This document shows, piece by piece, positions 22,531 through 33,423 of a DNA stretch of 64,000 nt. Each line of letters begins with the position of its first letter. The stretch's first letter is position 1. The position numbers were made by a program, and so were the translations under genes. The stretch comes from Planoprotostelium fungivorum. Lineage: Eukaryota; Evosea; Variosea; Cavosteliida; Cavosteliaceae. The notes beneath the pieces were generated by a model. The model saw nothing but the letters and a program-made list of their open reading frames with translations. It did no database searches and was not told the DNA's origin. The DNA is taken from positions 17,583 through 81,582 of the forward strand of contig MDYQ01000126.1 in NCBI GenBank assembly GCA_003024175.1, read 5' to 3'.

Positions 22531-22977
22531 AACTTCTTCGGGGCCTCATCAGCTGAGGTTTCACCACATTCGGGACACTGACACCTTCCACAGCTTGATG
22601 GAAATCATCTCAGAAGACAATAGCCCCTTCTTCGAACCTTCGGGCGATAAGAAATCCAACGCAACCGAGGAGGTCCGGGTAAATACCGACCTCGTGGTTC
22701 TCGGGCGGAAATTGTTGCATCCATACTGGGAGGAGAGGTCGATCCGTCCTCTCCTCTTCGTCTTTCTTCTCTCGAAGTGAGTTCATCTTCCTCTTAAGAT
22801 GGCTACGAAAGATCGGCGGGAAGACGTTGCTGTCCACCAGAACCCCCGAAGACAGCCGGCATCTTTTTATGGTTTTGATGCCCGATCTTGAACTAAACTC
22901 GGGCCTTTCAGGGCTTCGGGGTGGTATGATTTGGGTGACAATCACAATTTAGAGAAGAGACAACGAGATAGCTCAAG
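22531..22977. other. Intergenic between the F-box and GATA genes
   Basis: Minus-strand open stretches here have no partner exons and no domain wording. The region should contain the F-box 3' UTR and the GATA-gene promoter. Confidence 0.35.
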
Positions 22978-23692
22978 ATGTTCCAACAGCCACTATCCAT
23001 CGCTGCGTCTTCGTATCGCGTTCAACCACAGGAGGGAGTCTTTGTTGACTCTGAGACATGTCACCGCCTGCAGACTATCTGTGGCTCGATGAGAGCTGCA
23101 TTCACAGAGATGTACGCCAGAGAGGATTCACAGGTGTGTGACGACTTTATTCAGCTGTCGGGCGTGTCTCATTGTCTCATAGAAAATGGCACCCATGTCG
23201 CTACTGTACTCGAATTTGGTCGAGATGGAGGCCATCGTCTATGGTGACTTGTCAGTTCACCGGTCGGGTGCCTCTTCACCGCAATCGTCACCGTGCTCCG
23301 TCCAATCTACTTCAGAACTCCGCCCCGAAAGCCCAGAGCCATCAAGAAAGAAGATGAAGACAGAGGCCACGGCTATCCCCACAGAACACTTCCCCACTGC
23401 CATTCTCATTCCTACTACCGCCACACCATCGAAGGGACAAGCCCCTACACTCTTAAATTCTGAGAGAAAGAGAACGAGAAGAGCGAGAGCGAAGGCCTCC
23501 CCCGATGCCAGAACGTTGAGCTGTAGAGCTTGTGGAGAGACGAAAACATGCGAGTGGAGGAGAGGTCCAGACGGCTTCAAATCACTTTGCAATGCCTGTG
23601 GCATCCACTACGCCAAGATTGTGAGGAAGGAAGAGAGTATCGCCTCCTCATACGTCCCCAAGCTGATAGGCATCAGCAACCTGCTGAGTTAA
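22978..23692 (+). CDS. GATA-type zinc-finger transcription factor
   Basis: Exons 22978-23133 and 23183-23692 give 221 aa. One GATA finger lies near the C-terminus at about residues 172-200: CRACGETKTCEWRRGPDG then CNACGIHYAK. The spacing is C-x2-C-x(about 18)-C-x2-C, with the LCNACGI hallmark, followed by a basic stretch. GATA factors bind WGATAR in promoters. The N-terminal half has a helical region, then a Ser/Pro-rich linker and two possible nuclear localisation signals (SRKKMKTE, ERKRTRRARAKA). The single intron is 49 nt. The factor's targets cannot be told from this sequence. Confidence 0.85.
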
Positions 23693-23875
23693 TAGAATTT
23701 GTATTGATATGATGTCTATTTCTTGTCCTTTCGACCAGCAAGTGCAACCTGTTCATGTGGACAGACAATACAGAGCTGAGAAAAGGTGAGAGCGAGCGAC
23801 AATTTCGCAGTGAGCAGACAACACAGGCGATGTATGAACGAATAGAAGGAGATACTGCGATACAATAATGACTCT

Positions 23876-26408
23876 TTAATACATCTTCGGGGAGTGATCC
23901 ACGCGTGGTGATGGCATGGGACTGATGTTGGATAGAAGAGGTGAAGGTGGAGCTGAAGCATCCGAACAGACCGAGTTGGATCGATATAGATTGGGTCCCA
24001 AAGACATGGAATGTCTCTGACATCATATGAGATGGCGCGGATCGTGAGATGTCTCACCAGGGACATGGTTGAGTTCGCACGATCTCTAAACAGGGCTTCG
24101 GGCTTGATGATGGGTGCATTAGGTCTGAACCCCCTCTTTTGCATGTAAGACAGCAACTGCCCCGGTATCTCCTCCAAAGTGGCCCTCGCAATCGCTTCCA
24201 TATTTCCTTTGTATTTATCCAACGCCACAAACTACATCATCATCAGATCGCACGCATGCAATGCAATCTGATGTCTCCACCTGGACGATGTCGCGAGTTG
24301 CGATGGTGCCGTTCGATGACTCCAAAGGCTCATCGTCTCCATCCAACTTGTTCATCTCTTCAAAATCTCCGTGTCCAAGCCCTACGATAACGATGGAGAG
24401 AGGTGTGTTCTCGTATTTGACGATGGCATCGATGGTCGATTGGAGGTCGTCGATTTTACCTTCGGTGATGATGAGGAGAATGTTGTATCGTTGGACCTGC
24501 GATGATGAGAACGTGCAGAGATGAAGGACTCACTCCTTGGGTGTTGTGCTTCGACGATAGAGCACCCGCTGCCTCTATGACCTGATATAACGATGAATAT
24601 CCGATCTACAAAAGTGTAGATGAACCCACTGGAGTAAAGAGGACGGGTCCGGGCTCGTATTTTCCTGGAGAAATGTAAATAAAATGGATTAAATCCTATA
24701 TCCACAATTCCCTTACCTTTCGACTCGATGTGGGAGATGATGATACCCATCAGATCAGTTACGTATGGCTATTTCCGTCAGAGGCGGGAGATTCGAAATT
24801 CAAACTCACGTCCTGCTGGTTATCATTCAGAGCAAAACAGCTCGGCTTCCCCTCCTCCACTTTCGCGCCAAAACCGAATACCTACCCCACCATCACTCGT
24901 AAATTCCGTGGAAAACTCACGGGAAATCGATTGTCCGAATCGTAGTCGGCCAGAATGCTCCCCACGGCCCAAATTGCCTGCTCCACGTCCTGACGCCCTT
25001 TTGAGACGAAACTACTACCCTCAGAACTTTCCAGGATTTTTTTCAGAATTTTCTCACTTTTTCGAAGCCGAGTAATCGATGGCAACGATCAGATCGAACT
25101 CGCAGCCCCCTCGGATGTACTCTAGAAATCTGTCGACGTCATTTTTTCCGCGAAATTTGTCCACCCTCACGAGCTGTTCAGAACCATCTCTGCGTTGACT
25201 CTTATCTTTCCAGATCCAGAATAATTCTTCTTCTTCTCTTGGATCTTTTCGTTGACCAGAGTGTACTCCCCACCGTTGAGCATTTCGTTCAACGTCGTCT
25301 ACAACGAGTCAGTCGTGATCGTGATGACGTGTGATGATGTCATCACCTTGAAAGAGCCGATGATCTCGTGTTGTGTCGCACGGTTCCAGTCGAAGACTTG
25401 TACGTTCAATTCGCGCGCCATATTTCCATTGCAAATGTTCTGCACTTCCATCTCAAACTCCCGCCATGTGGGATCTACAGCGATCAGTCGATATTTCTCC
25501 GAATTTTCCCATCTCTCTCTATGAAATTTCGCAGATAATTCTGTGAAACGTACCGAGCGTATTTTTGATGACCTCCGTTCGATACACGGCAGTGTACAGC
25601 TGAGCGTCTGATTGTCTTCGGTTGATCAACAAGTAGGGATCACTTTTTCCGAGAAAATCTTTACGGTCGAGGCCGGCACCCTCGAAGCGCATCCTAGAAA
25701 GTTCAGCGAAAATTCCACGTCGACAGCGATCACTTGACGGTGTGTCCGAACTCTCTGATCTCTTCCGAGGTCACGATGAGGAATCCTCTGTTCTGTGATG
25801 GTTGTGATGGATGTCTGTCGCGATGATCAGATCTTGATTCTTCATGATTGGATCACCTGAGGATGGCTCGGATGGTTGAGTTTGATGCCGTGACGATGTC
25901 GGACACACGAAACTCCTGGAGGATTCAGTCTTTCGGAGGAGGATGAGATGACTCACGACTCCCCCGATCAGGTCGTTGATTGAAAATAATCCATCTGAAG
26001 ATGTGTTGAAGATGTCCACACGAACTCTTTGGATTTCCTCGAAGGTCCACTCGATGTCGATCGCTTTTCCAAATACGGGCGACAGATCGTTTCTGATGCA
26101 TCAGGTCAACAAAGAGATCGAAAAGGTGAATCGGTGATTGGATGGTAGAGGACACTCACTTGATGATCTCCGTCCTGGAATGCTCTAACCAGGGGCCAGT
26201 CGCCGCATCTCTCCGCGATAAGACGAGAATGGGACTGCTGTTGACGATGATGTCCTGATTCTGCAGATTCCTAACCGTGAATCAGTCTCCCTCCGATCCA
26301 ATCTCCCAATCATACTCACTCGCATCGGAAGAACAACTGCAATTTGACCCTCGGGGTCGCTCTCAGATTGTTCTGAGTCAGAAGTCTCTTTCGCCTCATG
26401 CTCTTCAT
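23876..26408 (-). CDS. Copine (two C2 domains plus vWA/copine domain)
   Basis: Read from MKSMRRKRLL at 26408. C2A: VKLQLFFRCENLQNQD, VFGKAIDIEWTF, VRVDIFNTSSDG. C2B: FEGAGLDRKDFLGKSDPYL, TAVYRTEVIKNTLDPTW, LNVQVFDWNRATQHEIIG; it keeps Ca2+-ligand aspartates (KSDPY, FDWN). A copine/vWA domain follows: LIVAIDYSAS (a degenerate MIDAS DxSxS), VEQAIWAVGSILADYDSD, FPVFGFGAK, TPLSIVIVGLGHGDF and ATRDIVQFVALDKY. Copines move to membranes on calcium signals. Two places are uncertain. Near 25165-25200, after GSGKIR, the only phased intron is 26 nt. At the C-terminus, a Pro/Ser-rich end (PPSPLLSNISPM) stops at 23876, but another reading runs to 23716. The intron at 24582-24629 has a palindrome copy; another ends TGACTCGTTGTAG at 25297. 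Confidence 0.82.
24604..24621 (-). repeat. Dispersed palindrome variant in a copine intron
   Basis: On the coding strand the 48-nt intron begins gtgggttc, then ATCTACACTTTTGTAGAT. Its first 15 nt (GTGGGTTCATCTACA) are identical to an intron of the SH3 gene. Confidence 0.85.
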
Positions 26409-26927
26409 CTCTGTCGGTGCCTCTGTTTTTGGGTCGGTCTTGCACAGAATCAGTTTTGGGAATATTTAGTGTTTATGGAACCTCTCAGCGCGGAAGAATT
26501 CATCCCTGACGTATCCTGGACGACAAGCCTCCTTAGTATACCTCAGCATCTGTGAATCTCGCAAGTGCCGTAGGTTTATATCTGCGACGGTCAATCAGAG
26601 CAGATGGTATAGATGCTATTGACTAACACCGAGGAGGGCAACGACGCCACTGTGACGCCGGTGAATCAAGGCTTCAGAAGAACCTGGGGTGTGTTTCCTG
26701 ACCGAGATTGTTCTTCTTTTAAACGTAAGCGCACGGGATAGAAAAGCACTGCATCACGTGATGATACTATAGCGGACAAGCCTTCCACAGTGTTCGTGTG
26801 GTTGCATCATCATGCTGATGACACTCTGGACGGTACTCTTCCGTCCTCAGTTTTCATTTCTTTTGTAGAGGGTTGATCGTCTCAACAGAAAAAATATCTC
26901 GAAACAATCTTTTATCGCTCTGTACAA
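26409..26927. other. Intergenic between the copine and PH-like genes
   Basis: Both neighbours are on the minus strand. A 42-codon plus-strand open stretch near 26611 has no support. No terminator or other element was recognised. Confidence 0.35.
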
Positions 26928-29341
26928 TCACACGTCGTTCTTCAAGAACACTTTCTCTTCCTGGATCTTCCTGATCTGCAGTTTCCATCAGATGCAGCTC
27001 ATCCCGATCTCATCGATCGTGTCTCGATGATGAATGACAATATCTCACCTTCTCTCTCTCTCTCTCGCCAAAGTTATCATCAAATTCGATCTGCGAGATG
27101 TTCATATCCACCGATAAGACTTCTCTGATGTCTCTGTCTACTTCCAAACACATCCTCCACAGAAAGTGAAACTGGTTGGCCTCTGAACTCGTACACCTCT
27201 TCGAATGGGTCACCGTTACCCTGTCCTCTGTTCTACGTGTCAGCGAATTTTCATCGGAATTTCGTCACCGTGGAAACGAACGTCGATGGACCACAGACCG
27301 TTGACGTCCTTCACGGGTAATTGTACGGCCGAGAACGCAGATTTTAACCGAAGATAAGGCGCCGCCACAATACTTTGCGTCAGAGTCCTCAGCAGCCTCA
27401 TCAGTATCATATCGTCCAGCTTCGCCCTATTTGAATTATGACGTGTCATGACGTCATCTCTTGTACTCACACTCCGTTCGCGTCGATCAATTGAGCGAAA
27501 TAGATGTAAAGCTCCCGGCTCAAATCTGACTTACAAGGTACGTTCTGTTGTCTATGAGAAGGAGAGAGAAGAGGGCAGGTCACCTGCACCATACCCTCGC
27601 GTAAGAGGGCGGCCGTGTCGATGTCTTTCATGCGTAGACACATCTCTACTAAGAGATCCCTCAGTTGATTGATTCGAATCTTCTCCCTCTCTTCTGATGC
27701 TTCTTTCTCTGCTGCCGCCTGGGAAGATTTAGGGAAAATGGCTGTTTGTAGATGAGATCACCTCTAACGCGTCGATGGATATGGAAAGTTGCTCCTGTGT
27801 GAGGTTGAGAGATGTCTCGGTGAGATATCTCACCTTGGTCTCTATGGTATCCTTCATGTACGTACCTCGATGAATGTCAAAACGTCTCTCTACAACCAGC
27901 CAATATACCTGGATGAGACAGCTCGATCGCTCTACTGGGTCTCCTCTTGATCATAACTTTTCCCAGAAATTTCTCGGTCAAGGCCGAACTGATGGCAATC
28001 TGTTTCCCGTTCACGTCCCACAAAGTCAGATTTCTACAACGGTCACTTTTCCCGCCAATTTCAAATTTCAAATCACCGATAGAGTCTGGGCAGGTCACTC
28101 CACACCGAGCTCCTCTCCGTGATGACAGCACTCATCTTCTGTCTCATCTGATCGGACAGCGTGACAGGTTGTAGAAAGGAGAAGCTGCCACTCTCTGAAG
28201 AGCAGACGCTGTTGCTGGAACCAGTCGAGGTGATGATAGAATTCGTAGAAAAGTTGTTGACGGAGTCATCATCGTTGCGTGGTTCCGGAGGTGCCTGAAG
28301 AGTTACAGACGTGAAAAAAAGAATAAATGAAAATAAATCACCTTGAATTTAAATAATTTCGTGATGGATGATCTGAGAGGTGATCGATTCGACAGTCGCT
28401 TCATCTTTCTATCTTCTATCGTGTTTGGACTGGGAGGTCTCTCTTCTGTCTCGTGTTCATCTCCACCCTCATCATCTCGTGGAAGGAAGATCACCTTTTT
28501 TCGGAATTTCTGTATCTACAACGAGGCTATCCTGCCTGGACCACACCCTATTGGGGCTCGACTTGTGAAGTTTCGTTTCAAATTCTGGGAAATTTCTCTT
28601 GCCCATCGCCTCCTTACCTCGTCAGCGGACGTTCATCGCATCGTCTCACCTTCATCTTCCGAGACATGTTTCCTTCACTGTCTGAGTATGGTAGAGTCAT
28701 ATATGAGTCGAACGATGAGGATCTCTTGTGTGAGACACCCGATCGTGATCGATGTCTCCGCGTGATGGGTGAGATGACGGGAACTGCGTCGATCAGATGA
28801 TGAACAATCACAACAGATGGAACGAAGGATGACATCACCTTCTTGTCCCAGAGACATCTGTTGATGAGTTCGTAGAGAGGAAAGCCATCGACTCTTGACA
28901 ACGGCACCATTGGCGGATAGGAGATGAACTTTCTGTTTATAGATGATCTGATTGGAATCAGACGTTTGATGATTCGATCAGACGTATCACCTCGATGGAG
29001 TGTGATTTGTGTGTGAACATTGCGGGTTCGTCATTGATGATAGATTGAGATAGATCGATACAATAGATAAATTCGACTTCCTGTCCAGAGTGAGATGGGA
29101 TCGAGAGGTGTGTTGAACCATCATCGTTCTGTGTCACCTTTTGAGTTGGAAAGAACAAGAGTTGGGATCGAATGAGAGTGGCCCACAGGAGTCGGGCGGC
29201 ACATCCTGCCACCTGTCTTTCTTTAGAGGATACGAGATCGGGTTGATGATACCTGCAGATAGAGGTAGCCAGATTCGGTCCAGTTACTGTTCCCTTTCCG
29301 CCGAAAGACAGCCCTCTGCCTTTCGTGTCAACTTCCATCAT
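26928..29341 (-). CDS. PH-like domain protein of unknown role
   Basis: Many short exons, read from the ATG at 29341 (MMEVDTKGRGLSFGGKG) to the TGA at 26928 (KVFLKNDV). The N-terminal part looks like a PH fold: EVEFIYCIDLSQSII, then FTHKSHSIE, then KQKVHLLSANGAVVKSRWL followed by SSLRTHQQ, the typical last strand and helix. A Ser/Asn-rich linker (SSNSVCSSESGSFSFL) follows, then LTLWDVNGKQIAISS, a charged helical stretch (AAEKEASEEREKIRINQL) and a C-terminal region (LWSIDVRFHGDEIPM, FHFLWRMCLEVDRDI). PH domains usually bind phosphoinositides or proteins at membranes. I do not recognise the C-terminal part. Some internal junctions (28200-28700) are not certain. Two introns end in GTTGTAG (near 28034 and 28514). 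Confidence 0.55.
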
Positions 29342-29668
29342 CTGACAGCATCACGATATGCGATGTCTTCACCCGCATGAGAGGAATCCGCTCCGTCGAA
29401 GTGGTTCGCGTGGGTGTTAGATCTTCCATCTTCTAACCCGGAGAAATGAACGCGACCAGCGGCTGCAGTTGAGAACCCTTAGAAATAATGCCCTGCAACC
29501 GCAAAAAATTGTTGAAAAGGTTGGTTTCCGTACCTGGTAGTCCCTCGCGATGAGAATCTAGGAAGCATGTGTTGTCAAAGACGTTCTTATCTGTGTTGCA
29601 TAGATCTCTGGCTGTGACGCCGAGTGAAGTGTATTTTCGCATGCAAACCGGTTTAAATTTCGAAACAG
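29342..29668. promoter_or_regulatory. Divergent promoter region, PH-like gene and PrimPol
   Basis: The two genes start at 29341 (leftward) and 29669 (rightward), so this 327-bp stretch must drive both. A minus-strand open stretch runs across it (29433-29750) but shows no domain and overlaps the PrimPol first exon, so I take it as chance. Confidence 0.4.
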
Positions 29669-32088
29669 ATGTCTGCGACGCCAGGGCGATATGATGGAAC
29701 ATCTTCTCATAATCCACCGTTTCACACACCTGGGTGGGAGTCAGCAGCACTTCTCATTCTGGAGGCTTCTTTCGAAGAAACTGAGGACGATCTACATGAT
29801 GTTTTGAAGGACAGGGAAGACGCAACCGTATTTCAGAGACCTCAGATAATTTATGGAAACAAGAGAGGACGGGTGATGCGGTGCACCTATTGTGATTCGT
29901 GATGCTGACAGTAACACGTGCAGGATGAAACCTACGAAGAGAGGGGAAGAGAGAAGAGAGTCGCACGAACTCCCGAGCAGATCAGAGCCATCACACCCAA
30001 CATCTTCTACTCCTCCCCCAGCCGCAATCCTTGGCCAACACCGGCTGAGATCGAAACCAGGAAGTATCTGCACAGAGTCACGGGTAAATCACCAAAAGAG
30101 GAACGATATGCACCAAATCAATCGAGCTCACCAAAGAAGAGAGAAGAGCCACCACCCCAACCAAAACCCGTTATCATTCGAGAGTTTTACAAACAATCTT
30201 TGGCTTTCGATTTCGTCAGAGAACAGAAGAAGAATGGGAAGCATCTTCATGTCTTCGCCGTTGAGAAACCTCTGTCCGCTGAAGATGCTGCCTCAGGACA
30301 TGGTGAGGAGAGATCTAGAACATGACTCTCATTTCGATAGCCAATGGAGGAAGAAAATACTTCACTTGCACGTATGACCAATTGTGGAAGAAGATCCTCA
30401 ATACAAAAGAACAAGAGAGACATTTCTACGAGGTGACCATCATCAGACATATCATCATCACATCATCCGATGCGATGAATCAACATGCACAGGTCATACC
30501 CGAAGGCTCGCAATGTCACATGTATTTCGGTGATCGCTCATCCACATGATCTGGACGTGACATCATCTCCAGATCTCGAATATCTGAAAGAGTTCAACTG
30601 GTTATCTGAAGAGAACAGAATGGTTGACACACTACTTCGTTGCATTCAGGCTGAACTGTACCATCAATTCCAATTGCAGACGATCATTCAAGGACAGAAG
30701 CCTTACCCCGACTTCGCAGGAAGGTGAGGCCGGTTTCCCGCCCGAATTTTATAAATTTCAGTGGAAGATTCAATGACAAACCCATCGACATCAGAGTCGT
30801 CGATCTGACTAGTACAACCGATGCCAAGGTGATAGCTAGCGAATGAAATTTCTGAGAAATTTCAGTTTTCCCGCCATCTGATTTTGAGACTGGAAGACAC
30901 TTGCTGGAAGGATAACGTCTCTCTAGGAAATTTCATTGATTTGTTAGTTTTAAAGATCAAGCGTGAGATCGAGCGGAGGCAGAATGCCACCAATGATGAG
31001 CCGGTGGGTCCATCTACAACGTTGTAGATCTAACAGAATGAAGGGATGGGCCACCCACGTCGACACGGAGGACCTGGAGAATATGTTCGTAACGACGGAC
31101 AAGCAGCCTTCGACCTTCTTTGCTGATCTGGGTGAGTCGGGACAAGCGAAGTCAGCTCGGACTGAACCATGCAGGTGTGTACACACGTAATCGGAATTTT
31201 CGATTGTACGGCTCTAGCAAAGTGGGGAAGAAGGTCACGTGACATCGTACCGAGATCTCGCTGAAATTTTGCCAGATTCCGTTGGTGGAGCAGAAGGCCC
31301 TTGGGAAGAGTCTGTACTGGTTGAGAGAATTCGAAAACGAAGAAGAATTATTCTACGCTAGTTTGATTTGTAATACGCCAGACACAGATGACAAACGAGT
31401 CAGGATATTGAGCATCAACGAACAGAAGAAGGTTAAGAGAGTCAACACCAGGTGATCATTCATCATCATGATGATGATCACATCGACGTCGATGATCGTG
31501 AGGTGATTGAATCTCGCAGGGTGACTCAGGCCACGGAGGACGTGGATCCATTCGATGGAGAATCAGCTCCACGGGAGCTCCATTACTGGGGTAATTACGC
31601 CACGTCACCTTTCCCAGAATTGGATCAGTTCGTCTCCAACAGCAACCTAGTCCTCGGGCCGGAAAAAAAGGGTGAAATGATCCGGCGATGACGTGGAATG
31701 ACGTCATCAGGTATCATCAAATCGTGGTTGTATTATCCCAGGACACAGTACATTCTGTACAACGTACAACGGAATCGGTTTTGCTTCCACATCGGGCGGG
31801 AACACAAGTCCAACGGTATCTTTGTCGTAGCTAACTTTGTCAGAGGTATCATCTATCAAAAATGCCACGATACAGGTGAGGGGTGATGATGATCGATGGT
31901 GATGATGGATAGACTGTAAGACGGCCGATTTCAGAGCGACGGAGGAGTCTATTCCGTTGGAGATCATGAGTTTGTTGCCGACGGAGGCAGTCGATCAGGA
32001 TGTCATCAAGTCCATACCGCAGGCCAATCAAGAGAATAAGAGTGAAGAGGGTAAGGTAGAAGAGCTTGCCAAAGAAGGTGTTCCATAA
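29669..32088 (+). CDS. PRIMPOL: PrimPol-type primase-polymerase (AEP family, with zinc knuckle)
   Basis: Phased exons include 29669-29872, 29924-30302, 30341-30432, 30493-30529 and 30573-30722, continuing to the TAA at 32086-32088. The PrimPol signatures appear in order: VFAVEKPLSAEDA; HFYEVIPEGSQCHMYFDLEY, with the catalytic DxE of motif I; FSRHLILRLEDTCWKDNV, motif II SxH; FFADLGVYTRNRNFRLYG, motif III region; and a zinc knuckle CFHIGREHKSN with YQKCHDTDCK (C-H-C-C). PrimPol makes primers and extends DNA past lesions at stalled forks, in nucleus and mitochondria. A Pro/Lys-rich insert (KKREEPPPQPKPV) follows the N-terminal segment. The junction around 31004-31036 contains the perfect palindrome, and a simple GT-AG splice there breaks the frame (see findings). 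Confidence 0.9.
31012..31029 (+). repeat. Perfect 18-bp palindrome ATCTACAACGTTGTAGAT
   Basis: The full element, equal to its own reverse complement over 18 bp, is flanked by gtgggtcc and ctaacag. Donor-like gtgggt at 31004 and acceptor-like acag at 31036 would make a 33-nt intron consisting mostly of the palindrome. Confidence 0.95.
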
Positions 32089-32178
32089 ATATGAAAAGTG
32101 AAGCATCTGCGATGTAGGATGAAGAGATGGTGGATACGAGTTTCTTTCGATGCATCTCCATTTATTCACAAACACTCA

Positions 32179-33169
32179 TCATTCGACTTTGACTTCTAAT
32201 TTGAGATATAGCGAGCGGTGGAACCCTGGCTTAGGTACCTCTAGTGTCACGTAATACGAGACGTTGAGTCTGTCATTTCTGCATGATCGGAGGACATGAT
32301 CCGGTATCTGACTCGCATTAGCTCATTGATCGTCACCTTATCATTCATCACCTCTAAATTGGTCGAATAATTGAAAGTGGTGAGTCTTTGGATTCCATCA
32401 GGTATCTCTATTCTCGTCAACTCTGGATTGAGATCGTGCAGATGTTGCTTTCCAGTCAATTTTCGTGACAGAGATAGGCGTGCTGCTCTGAGATCTCGTT
32501 CGGATGCATTCTCGACGGTGATGTTGACCTTGATCTCTGCGATTCATCAGGGCTGATAGAAAGATACGAGGCTCACTATCTCCAGGTCTATATGACGTTC
32601 TCTCTAGGTCCATACGAGCTGAAACAGGTACGTGAAATAGAGATGAGGTCATGCTACTAGTCCGATGCTGGCAGTAGAGCTCCTTCGGACTCGGTGCATT
32701 CGAAATTGAGGTCACATGAATGAGAGTCTGTTGAGTCAATTGAAGTCGGAGTGCTGGTGTTCTGACCGTGGCGTCCATGACCCATCTGGAGCCACAAGAG
32801 GGGAAATGACACGTGCCGATGGTGCCATCACCACCGACGGGAGGAAACAAGAAGGCGAACTCATTCACACCAGGAGGTAGTTCTTGATTGGGAAGGAAGC
32901 CTGCCTCTTTGAAGCTGATGGATTCACAGTATGTCGCCTCTTCTTCCAATCGATCATTGGTACCACCCGAGCAGACCCACACCTGAGAAACGGTCGATAT
33001 CGGTGTCGATGAATGAGGATCATACCAGATTCCGAAGGGTGACGATGACATCTTTGCATTGGATTGGACAATCATTGTGTATGGTCAAAGTGCCTGCGAC
33101 GTGATCTCCGGGATAATAACGTGCCTTATCCGTTGTCAGCTGGATTTGGTCATTATGAGTGTCGTGCAT
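32179..33169 (-). CDS. Arrestin-domain (ARRDC/alpha-arrestin-like) protein
   Basis: It starts MHDTHNDQIQL at 33169. The N-terminal arrestin fold reads LTTDKARYYPGDHVAGTLTIH then CKDVIVTL. The middle strand region reads SISFKEAGFLPNQELPPG, NEFAFLFPP and FPSCGSRWVMDATVR. The C-terminal fold starts ARMDLERTSYRPGD-like and continues EIKVNITVENASERDL, LRAARLSLSRKL and TRIEIPDGI. Alpha-arrestins link receptors or transporters to ubiquitin ligases and endocytosis. The end is uncertain: the strand LNVSYYVTLEVPKPG and a TGA at 32179 look like the real arrestin C-strand, but reaching them needs a phase-2 intron I cannot place. Otherwise the frame ends at 32247. It is convergent with PrimPol about 90 bp away. 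Confidence 0.75.
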
Positions 33170-33423
33170 ATTGTTGACCTCGCAGATATGTCCTCTTGAG
33201 AAATTGGAATCGGGTCGGAACCTGTCGAACCTTCGCCGATTCAGCAAACGGATAGGCCTTCCTTTCTTGCACGGGAATGCCAGGGTATATATTGGTATCA
33301 GTAATACTGAAGAATCATCCGTCTCGGGTCTGAATTGCACTGATCGGGCAACTCGGTCGTCTTACGAGAGAGCATCGATGAGAAGGACACGATCGTGTAA
33401 AATAAATCTGTATTACAAAAGGA
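33170..33423. other. Short spacer between the arrestin and receptor-kinase genes
   Basis: Both neighbours are minus strand. It contains the arrestin promoter and the receptor-kinase 3' UTR. No further element was seen. Confidence 0.35.

Noticed and set aside
29433-29750. Minus-strand frame of 105 codons in the PrimPol/PH-like divergent region
   Set aside because: Overlaps the PrimPol first exon antisense, lacks a domain and has no partner exon.
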